Of a stretch of DNA of 29,688 nucleotides, positions 19,451-27,500 are shown one piece after another. A model generated the notes under the pieces. That model did no database searches. It was not told the origin of the DNA and was given only the letters and a program-made list of their open reading frames with translations. The translations under genes and the position numbers were made by a program. The stretch comes from a virus, in the IMG/VR virus record IMGVR_UViG_3300025889_000655, positions 1 through 29,688 of that record. One strand, 5' to 3'. How positions within the stretch are numbered: position 1 is the first letter of the stretch; each line of letters starts with the position of its first letter.

Positions 19451-19466
19451 TGTCATAATTGTCATA
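19451..19466. promoter_or_regulatory. TGTCA-N4-TGTCATA operator in the RHH promoter
   Basis: TGTCATA occurs twice with 9-bp spacing, between the TATA box and the start codon of the RHH gene, ideal for repression. Matches 14 of 16 bases of 9037-9052. Confidence 0.6.
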
Positions 19467-19470
19467 GGGG

Positions 19471-19480
19471 TATTTATGCT
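19471..19480 (-). promoter_or_regulatory. TATA box of the replication operon
   Basis: Minus-strand AGCATAAATA is centred 26 nt before ATG 19449. Confidence 0.55.
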
Positions 19481-19500
19481 TTTTAGTAAAATCTTATTGA

Positions 19501-22500
19501 CTAGATTTTTACCTTAACTTTGGTATCTCTCTTTACTTGTTTGGATACTTGTTTGTCTCCAAAGATAACAGCCTCTCTCCTGAACAATCCAACGATACTA
19601 TCAAGTTTAGATGATCCCAAAAATTCAATACCGGTATCACTTTTCTTTTTACCCTTTTTCTTTTTACCATTATCAGGAGATGGAAGTCCACCTACAACCC
19701 TACGTCTAGTTGGTACGATTGGAGGATTGTCCAATTTGGTTTTAGCCTTTGCTTGGAATTTGAACATTGGTCTTGATCTTAGTTTAGGTCTTTGAGGTGT
19801 TGGTGTTTTTAGTTGTTGTCTTGTTCCTAGTTTTGGAGTTTGTTTAGTCTCTAGTTTTGGAGTTACTTCGGTAACAAGTTTAGGAGATATTTTTGTTGAA
19901 AGTTTTGGAGATATTTTTGTGGTAAGTTTAGGAGATACTACTGTGGTAAGTTTTGGAGATATGATTGTTTGAGTCTTTGATATAATCTCTGATTTTGTTT
20001 GAAGAATGTTTTCAGCCTTTACCTCTACTTTGGTTTGAGGTTGCTGCAAAGTAATTTCTCTAGGCTTTACTGTTTCTCTCTTTGGGAATGTTGGAATGAT
20101 AGTTGTCGATGATACAGTTTCGGCAGCAGTTGGTTGACTTGTACCTGACAATCCACCTGTGGAAATCAATGGATCTTTACTTGGTTCAGGATCACTTAAT
20201 GCTGACTTTTTCTTGATAATGATCTCTCCTTTACCTTTACCCAAACTGATTTGAGTTGATTTGAATGGGCTTTCCTCTTTTACCACTTGAAGCAAAGTAC
20301 CACCTTTGCCCTCTACCTCCCTTAATCCTCCCTCATCTGATTCTGTAAATTCTCTAGGCTTTTTGAAATCTCTAGGTTTGTTAAAGTCTCTAGGCTTTGG
20401 TGCTGTTGTAGGTCTAGTAAATGATAATGGAGATTTACTTGAAGTTGGTAATCCGAATTTTGGATTCTCGACTCTTTCCTGAAATTCCTTAAAGGCTTTC
20501 ATACCTGTCTCGATTCTTCTTGATGATTCAGGAACAACTTCTCCTGTACCCGTACCTAGTTTGATTGATGTGTCAGGTCTAAAGACTCCTTTTCTTGGTG
20601 TAATCACATTTTCAGATATTGTATCTTGGAATCTTCTAAATGCGTTTAATCCAATTTCAGCTTTTGAAGTATATACTGTTGAGACACCTCTACCAACATT
20701 AACTGATGTGTCAGGTCTAAAGACTCCTTTTCTTGGTGCTGATGGTACAAAGTCAGGAGGCTGTCTTATCAAACTTTGAAAGTCCTTAAAGGCTTTCAAA
20801 CCAATGGCATATTGATTTGTAGCAATTCTACCTACTGTACCACCTAAACTAATGCTAGTTGTTTTCTCGGCTGTCCTAAATGCAGAGGCAGTATATGGCT
20901 GACCACTACTAGCAGTTAATCTTTCATAAGTTGGATTCACTCTTGGAGATTTTACATTCACAGCAGTTTTTGTAAAACTCATTGGAGAGTATCTTGGAGA
21001 TTGACCACCTGTCATTATCTTTTCATAAGTTGGATCAACTCTTGGAGACTTGAATGACACAGGAGTTGGAGATGTACCTTTAACAGTTGACACTCTTTCA
21101 ACAAAAGGAACATCTTTGTATTTGATAGCAGTTCTAGGTACAACATCTCTGTATGGAAAATTACCTGTGGGTTGAACATCATTAACCACTAACTCATCTA
21201 CTTGGAATTTCTTGTATCTTTTTTTATCCAAAATTTCTTGTCCAATCTTTTTGAGATCTAAGATATTAGCTCTTGATACACCTCTAGCAGCGTCAGGAAT
21301 TTCCTGTGATCTTAAACCAACTGTATTGATAATATCACGATCAGTTTCAGCGTAAATTTCATTAGCCCTTGAAATATTTTTTGGTTGAGGTTGTGGTTTT
21401 TCAGAAGCTAGTTTGATTTGTTTGGCAATATCTGACTCACGTTGTAATCTTTGGGCTGTCTTTATTTCTTGTAAGATGTTAAGGTTTGGAGGTTCAGGTG
21501 CTTTTGAGACAGAAGTTATTCCCTTTAGTCTAAAAAGAACCGGACTTTGTGAAGCCTCATTAATAGCTGTAACAGTTGCCTTTGATACAACACCATAGTT
21601 AGGTGCGATAACGGTGTCAGTAATTGGTGCTTTAACTAACCTTTGTGATAACGTACCATAGTCAGATGGCTTTGGTGTAACACTAACAGCAGCCGGTTCA
21701 AATCCTTTTGGTAAGTCTATCTCATTTGCCCTAGAGTATCTAACCAATCCTTGTGGTTTAGCAGCCACTTCGGTTTTAACAGCAGCAGCCACTTTAGGAG
21801 TTATCTTTGCTTCACTAATTGCAGCAGCAGCTAGTGTTGGTGTTATCTTTGGAATTAACTTTGGTGCTATACCTGTACCGATTCTTCTACCAATATCATA
21901 GATACTTTTACCTGTGGGTACAACTAAACTTACTACCTCTCCGGCAAAAGTTCCACCTCCGTATTCTCTTATGTATTGTTGAGATTGAGCAGATACCTCA
22001 CCCCATGATTTGAATCTATTATCCTCAAAAGAGTATGGAAATATTATTGCGTCTCCGGTTTGTCTTACAGGAGTTACAGTATATTGAGTTGGTTTTCTAC
22101 CTAATGCTTGATCAACTAATGGTGCGACAGTTTGTTTTCCTAAATTATCAAGTGTTGATAATCCCTCAACTACTGATCTCGTTACACCAATAGGAAATTT
22201 CAATGGATCAATTATTTGATCCAATACAACATTACCGGTTTTAAATTTGGCTGCCTCATCTAAGAATTTTGATACACCGATTTGAGCCTCCTGTGTTGGT
22301 GTGGTCTTTGGTTCAGGTCTAAAGATGTATGATAAACTACCGGCTACTGTTTGTACCGGTTGATCATATCTTGCAGCAAATTTTTGAGCTGATTCATAAG
22401 TCTTGAAACTTCTTTCTTTGCCATCAGGAGTTGTAACTGTGAACATTGGTTTAGGAGGATAAAATGATCCCTCTTTAGTTGGAGAGATTTGGCTGATAGC

Positions 22501-23682
22501 CTCACCTGATAGTAAAGGACTAACCATACTTTTGTTTGGCTGTTGAGCCTTGAAAGGATCTGTCGTTGTTCCTGTGCCAATATTAGATGAGATTCTTTGT
22601 GATGGTATTGGTTTTGGTATTGGTGTAGGTTTTTGTAATTCAACCATGTTGTAAGCTGACATTACACCTGATTTGTTTAATGCCTCAACATCGATATTGA
22701 TTCCTAAATCTTTTAGGACAGCAATGTTTGTTTGAGTTCTATTATAATCTGCAATTTGCATTTGTCTTAACTTTTCAGCCTCTCCTGTTGTTTGATAACC
22801 AAACATGGCTGTCTCTGTTGTAAATCCAATTCCAAAGTCTTGAGCTTTGGCTGCTGTACCTTGTGCCACAGTAACACGATCAGCCACATTTGTTCCAATG
22901 GTTAATGTTTGTGAAACCATTGTAGCACCTATACCAGCTCCACTCTCTAAAGAGCCTGTACCACCTAATCTTTGTAATTCAGTTACTTGGGCTGCTTTGA
23001 TTTGTGCGTTGCCTGAAGCTCTTAATCCGGCACTCATTCTGCGTGAGGCTTCAATATTACGTCTATCAGCCTCTACAATTTTTGAATATTCATCTGAACT
23101 TCCACCAAAGTAAATGTATTCGGCTCTACCCAAGATTGTGTTATCCCATCTACCTCCACCGGCTGCCTGATAAGCTGATTCAAATCTTTTGTATTCTTGG
23201 AAAGCTTGTTTGGCTTCTGTACTTGCTGTTTTCTCAAAAGCCTCTTTACCATACATTGTCTCCTTGTATTGCCATGCGATTTGCTTGTATTCTGATTGAG
23301 TTAACGCACTAGCTAGTTTTGCTTGTGCCTCCTCATTTTGTTGTCTTAATTGATTAATAGAATTTTCAACTGACTTGTACATTTCAGGACTACCTTTACC
23401 GGCTCTAAGATTTCTTTGAATTAGTTCTGATCTTTTTTGAGATAACCAAGCTTCCTCAATTTTTAATTCGGCTTCAGCCTTTGCCTTTGCTTCGGCTTCA
23501 GCCTTTGCCTTTTGTTCCTGTATTTTTTTTGCCTCTACTTCTTCTTCTGCTTTTAGTCTTTCCAACTCTGCTTGTTGTTGCTCGTATAATGCTAGGTCTT
23601 TTTCATATTGTGCTTTGGCTTCCTGATATTCTATAATTCGTTCTGACTCGTATCGTTGAGCCTTATCTTGAGCCAATACCAT
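19501..23682 (-). CDS. Large repeat-rich coiled-coil protein, 1,393 aa
   Basis: Residues about 8-90 are an Ala/Glu/Lys coiled coil (KAKAEAEAKAKAEAEL). The next 230 residues are helical. Then come long low-complexity Pro/Thr/Lys stretches with repeated units: SPRVDPTYE and SPRVNPTYE near 877-910, two copies of GVFRPDTS followed by GLNAF-R-R-F-Q or GMKAF-K-E-F-Q near 987-1070, a PRDF triplet, and seven short x-PKL-x-T units near 1238-1280. The basic end (KLRSRPMFKFQAKAK, GKKKKGKKK) could bind DNA. No signal peptide or clear membrane helix. TATA overlaps the divergent promoter at 23705-23717. Probably an internal virion, tape-measure-like or assembly scaffold protein; unrecognised. Confidence 0.85.
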   Translation of the reverse strand: MVLAQDKAQRYESERIIEYQEAKAQYEKDLALYEQQQAELERLKAEEEVEAKKIQEQKAKAEAEAKAKAEAELKIEEAWLSQKRSELIQRNLRAGKGSPEMYKSVENSINQLRQQNEEAQAKLASALTQSEYKQIAWQYKETMYGKEAFEKTASTEAKQAFQEYKRFESAYQAAGGGRWDNTILGRAEYIYFGGSSDEYSKIVEADRRNIEASRRMSAGLRASGNAQIKAAQVTELQRLGGTGSLESGAGIGATMVSQTLTIGTNVADRVTVAQGTAAKAQDFGIGFTTETAMFGYQTTGEAEKLRQMQIADYNRTQTNIAVLKDLGINIDVEALNKSGVMSAYNMVELQKPTPIPKPIPSQRISSNIGTGTTTDPFKAQQPNKSMVSPLLSGEAISQISPTKEGSFYPPKPMFTVTTPDGKERSFKTYESAQKFAARYDQPVQTVAGSLSYIFRPEPKTTPTQEAQIGVSKFLDEAAKFKTGNVVLDQIIDPLKFPIGVTRSVVEGLSTLDNLGKQTVAPLVDQALGRKPTQYTVTPVRQTGDAIIFPYSFEDNRFKSWGEVSAQSQQYIREYGGGTFAGEVVSLVVPTGKSIYDIGRRIGTGIAPKLIPKITPTLAAAAISEAKITPKVAAAVKTEVAAKPQGLVRYSRANEIDLPKGFEPAAVSVTPKPSDYGTLSQRLVKAPITDTVIAPNYGVVSKATVTAINEASQSPVLFRLKGITSVSKAPEPPNLNILQEIKTAQRLQRESDIAKQIKLASEKPQPQPKNISRANEIYAETDRDIINTVGLRSQEIPDAARGVSRANILDLKKIGQEILDKKRYKKFQVDELVVNDVQPTGNFPYRDVVPRTAIKYKDVPFVERVSTVKGTSPTPVSFKSPRVDPTYEKIMTGGQSPRYSPMSFTKTAVNVKSPRVNPTYERLTASSGQPYTASAFRTAEKTTSISLGGTVGRIATNQYAIGLKAFKDFQSLIRQPPDFVPSAPRKGVFRPDTSVNVGRGVSTVYTSKAEIGLNAFRRFQDTISENVITPRKGVFRPDTSIKLGTGTGEVVPESSRRIETGMKAFKEFQERVENPKFGLPTSSKSPLSFTRPTTAPKPRDFNKPRDFKKPREFTESDEGGLREVEGKGGTLLQVVKEESPFKSTQISLGKGKGEIIIKKKSALSDPEPSKDPLISTGGLSGTSQPTAAETVSSTTIIPTFPKRETVKPREITLQQPQTKVEVKAENILQTKSEIISKTQTIISPKLTTVVSPKLTTKISPKLSTKISPKLVTEVTPKLETKQTPKLGTRQQLKTPTPQRPKLRSRPMFKFQAKAKTKLDNPPIVPTRRRVVGGLPSPDNGKKKKGKKKSDTGIEFLGSSKLDSIVGLFRREAVIFGDKQVSKQVKRDTKVKVKI

Positions 23683-23704
23683 GAAAGTTTATTCATTTGG
23701 TAAT

Positions 23705-23717
23705 ACTTAATTATTTA
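23705..23717. promoter_or_regulatory. Shared bidirectional TATA element
   Basis: The 52-nt gap between the 1,393-aa gene and the plus-strand gene at 23735 holds CTTAATTATTTA, which reads as a TATA box about 26 nt before both start codons. The two genes appear to be transcribed divergently from one element. Confidence 0.5.
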
Positions 23718-23734
23718 GCATAATATGGATAAGC

Positions 23735-24115
23735 ATGGCTGATATATCACTCCTAGAGTTCATTGTTTATGGATTGGTATGTTATACCGGTATCATAATG
23801 TTGATCATATCAGCCTTTAGAGAAAGTCCTAGCACCGTCTCGCAAAGTATGGTAAGAGTCATTTGGCTCATACCATCAATTATTTGTGCTTTCCTTTTAG
23901 CGTCAGCCGGACAAACAATTACACTTTATGATATTGTAATTGAGACCGATGATGGTACAGCCGGTAGCCATGCCGGACTAACAGTTACAGGACATGAACA
24001 TCACAGTATAACTTTACTTGCACCTGTTTGGGTAACATTACATTTTCTATTCTTTATCGTGATGTTACTGTATGTGATAATAAACGTGCTAATGTTATTT
24101 ATCAAAAGAGACTAA
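23735..24115 (+). CDS. Three-helix membrane protein, 126 aa
   Basis: Hydrophobic helices lie at about 5-27 (LLEFIVYGLVCYTGIIMLIIS), 42-60 (VIWLIPSIICAFLLASAG) and 93-121 (APVWVTLHFLFFIVMLLYVIINVLML). The loop between the second and third is acidic and His-rich (ETDDGTAGSHAGL, GHEHHS), probably outside the membrane. It is the only plus-strand gene among the large minus-strand structural genes and shares a promoter element with the 1,393-aa gene. Possibly a virion membrane or egress protein. Confidence 0.75.
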   Translation: MADISLLEFIVYGLVCYTGIIMLIISAFRESPSTVSQSMVRVIWLIPSIICAFLLASAGQTITLYDIVIETDDGTAGSHAGLTVTGHEHHSITLLAPVWVTLHFLFFIVMLLYVIINVLMLFIKRD

Positions 24116-24181
24116 CCAAAAACAAAACTCACAAGTTTTGATACACTCTAGCCCATCACATTCTTTACAGTTACAGATCAA
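24095..24181 (-). CDS. 28-aa Cys-rich protein
   Basis: TTG 24181 overlaps the stop of the 137-aa membrane gene (TTGA). It has six Cys within 20 residues (L-I-C-N-C-K-E-C ... C ... C-E-F-C), fit for one or two zinc ions, followed by a hydrophobic end. The 3' end overlaps the opposing plus-strand gene by 21 nt. It ends the giant adhesin transcript. Confidence 0.5.
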   Translation of the reverse strand: MICNCKECDGLECIKTCEFCFWLVSFDK

Positions 24182-24591
24182 ATTCCTCTAACGTATCCAA
24201 TGATGGCTCTTGCCAATAATAATACATACAATGCGATAAACAGAGTTACCCAAATTTGTGGTACGCCAAACAATAACAAGATATGGAAAATATATGTTCC
24301 TGTCATTAACTCAATAAGTTCCCAAGCTACAAACGCTGCACTTGTGGTAAATGTTTCTACTTTATTATAATATGTAGAGTTGCCTTGAAAATCAGCACCT
24401 ACAATGTTTTGTGTTCTTGTGTTAAACTCTCCCTCCTGAATATAACCAACTAATGCTGACTCTATTGGCTCTCCGGTTACCGGACTAATCATTGTAACTC
24501 CAAAACTAGAAGCTACTGTATATTGTACCCCTAGCATTGAAAAGCCAATCGCATACATAGCTATTATTATTGTTAGTGCTTTGTCAATCAT
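24178..24591 (-). CDS. Membrane protein coupled to the giant adhesin, 137 aa
   Basis: An N-terminal helix (about 3-25, ALTIIIAMYAIGFSMLG) leads to an extracellular loop with GVTMISPVTGEPIES and NTRTQNIVGADFQGN, then two C-terminal helices (about 85-105 and 108-134) and a basic end (YVRGI). The ATG overlaps the adhesin stop (ATGA), so it is made in ratio with that protein and may anchor or export it. No family recognised. Confidence 0.75.
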   Translation of the reverse strand: MIDKALTIIIAMYAIGFSMLGVQYTVASSFGVTMISPVTGEPIESALVGYIQEGEFNTRTQNIVGADFQGNSTYYNKVETFTTSAAFVAWELIELMTGTYIFHILLLFGVPQIWVTLFIALYVLLLARAIIGYVRGI

Positions 24592-27500
24592 CTAGTGATC
24601 CTCTCTGCACCGGCTACGCCTAACACAATTATCAAAGCTATGATACCTATTATTCCCTCAATATCTCCAATCAGATTAAAGTATCTAGCTCCTCCCATAA
24701 CTACAACAAACATACCGATTCCTATTGCCGGATGGGTTCTGTTAAATCCAATCATACCTATAATACCAACAGCCAAAATTATCAAACTGACACCTCCAAT
24801 ACTATCACTTCCTCCAAGTGTACCATCAGTAAAGTCCTTGATTTGTTGAATTGAAATTATAGAGTCAGTTGTATTATTCCCTACCTCATCAGTTCTAAGA
24901 GTGTATGAGGCTGTTATTGTGTTATCGGTTGTATCATGGCAATCAATCTCAACTATGTTACCGGCTGAATTGTTAATTGTAAATTCGTGATAAGCGTCAA
25001 CACCGTCAAGTGTCTCTGATATTGATGGGTATTCTTGTGTTGTTCCTAATGCCGGTTGACTAATCTCACAGTTTAATTCTAAAGCCGGATCAAATGTTGC
25101 AGTAATAACATTAGTAGTATTGTCTAATGACTCCATTGTGAAAACAATGTCTCTAGTGTCAGGAGTAGCTTGACCGGATACTGTAATATCTCCAATCTCA
25201 ATTTGGCTTGTAACCTGTCCGGTTACAATATTACCCGTTGCATTTGTTCCATGAATTGTAATTGGTGCTACTCTAAATGAAAACTCTACGGTAGGATCAA
25301 AGCCTGAAATCTTTGTGTTAGTATCCTGTATGCTACTAGAGTAAATCGTTTGAGGTACACCGGCAGGGGTTGTATAGTTTAGTTGGTATCCTGTGAAAGT
25401 ACCATAGAGAGTTGGTTGACTCCAATTAAGGACAAACTGAAGCAAGTTGTTTGTGGTTACTGTCAAATCAGTTACAGCGTTAGGAAGATAATATGTTGTC
25501 ATGGAATAGGTGTTGGAATAGTTTGACTCTCCAAATGGTGTGATTGCAGCCACACGATAAACATAGACTATGCCTTGTGTCAATCCGGTATCAGTATATG
25601 TTGTATTTGTGTTACCGGTGTCGGCTACTATTGTGGCATAAGCATTACCAACACCGTCAGCCCTCTGTATGTGATAGCCGGTTACACCGGTAGATGGGGA
25701 TGGTGCTGTCCAACTCAAATCCATGTTACCGGTTATGGTTGATGAAGCTGTCAACCCTGTTGGAGCTGGAGGCAAAGTTGTGTAATTGATTGTTGCCGAA
25801 ACACCATCCCCAATGCTAGACAATGGCGTGATACGGTAATTGTACTCAACCACAGGTGATAGTCCTGTGTCGGTGTATGTTGTAACGATTCCAATGTTTG
25901 CAGATAAGACAGTAAAGCCTCCTCCAACCGGAGATTCTCTTTCAAGTTTGTATCCGGTTACAGGATAGCCATAAGGAACAGCAGCGTCATAATTTAGAGT
26001 GATTGATGATAGTGTGGATGAGGCTGTAAGGTTTGTTACAGCGTCAGGTACACCCCATACAGTTTCGTTTAATGTATTGGATGAGTTTGAATCTCCAACG
26101 TTATTTGTTGTAACTACGGTAAAGTCATAATTTGTTTTAGTGGTTAATCCTGTGAAAGTGTATGTGGTAAATGTTGTAGTGTCAACCTGTATCCCATCAA
26201 CAAACATCTTGTAAGTCGTGATGGCTGAACCTCCGTTATCCGGTGCTGTCCAATTTACAGATAATGTTGTTGGAGTGCTAGAAGTAAATGCCAAATCAGA
26301 AACAGCACTAGGTACTGTTGGAGTACCAATCAAATTACTAGGTGATAGATTACCCTCACCTACACCGTTAACGGCTGACGCTTTAAAGTACCATACCCCT
26401 GCACTTGGTACTGTGATGTTTGATGGGTTACTGACGTTACTTGCTTGTAGGGTATATGTAACATCATCACTTGAAGTGTAAATATTGTAACTTCCAACAG
26501 CACTACCACCGTCATTTAGTGGGGGTGATACGGTAACGGTTACGGTTAAGGGGTTTGGATCAGGGTTGTCGATTGAGAGTGTCAATCCTTGTGGTGCGTC
26601 AGGTAGGTTTGGTGTTGTAACTTGTGCAGAATTTGAATCAACAGAAGTACCATGAGTTGATACTGCCTTAACGGTGTATGTGTAAGTACCGGCTGTTGGT
26701 ACAATATCCACATAACTTGAAATTAGCCCAACTGTTGTTACCAAAGAACCGTCACGCCAAATCTCAAAGCCTGTAAGAGTTCCACTACCAACATTCGTTG
26801 GTGCTGACCATTGTAGGAAAACATCTCTAGGTGCTGTGGCTGTGTTTTGGATTGTTGCACTTAATCCAGTTGGTGCGTCAGGGGGCGTACCAGCTAAACC
26901 TGTGGCTTGTGCTGAAAAGCCAGAATCACCAACGGCGTTAGTGGATTTTACATAATAGTAGTAAGTGTTACCACCAACAACACCCGAATCATCATAACTT
27001 GGGGTTGTTCCAGTTGTTGCAATTTGTGTTGGCTCAGTTCCCATGTCATAAACAGTTTGAATTTCATTTGAAGTTAATGCGGTGGAATCGATAAAGTATT
27101 CATCTATTGCACCGTCTAAGTTAATTTTATGACTACCTGAAACTGTACCCAAATCAGTTGAATCAGTTGCTGTTGCTACTGATTGTCCGTTTTGGTATAG
27201 TGTCCATGATGAGCCATCACGAGTGAGTGCATAGTGTTGGAAATCTGAAGTGTTGTCAGTTAGACCTGTGGCTGAGATGATTGTTGATTCCATACTGTTT
27301 GTTGGTGTAACTGCCAAGTTTTCAAATTCAATTACAACATTATTAACAGAAGAATTTGTGTTATCTCTATCAGAAATGATGATGTATCTAGCGTTTGACA
27401 TATCAACACCTGACACTGTTGCTGAATGTGAAAGACTGACACTTGTTCTTGAACTGTTCATCAAATCACAGGTAAAAGTTGTTCCGTCATAAGATAGTCT

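Noticed and set aside
22847-23312. Plus-strand frames over the 1,393-aa gene
   Set aside because: Shadows of the repetitive coiled-coil gene; similar shadows occur all along the Fn3 gene (24595-24849, 27250-27492, 29309-29568).
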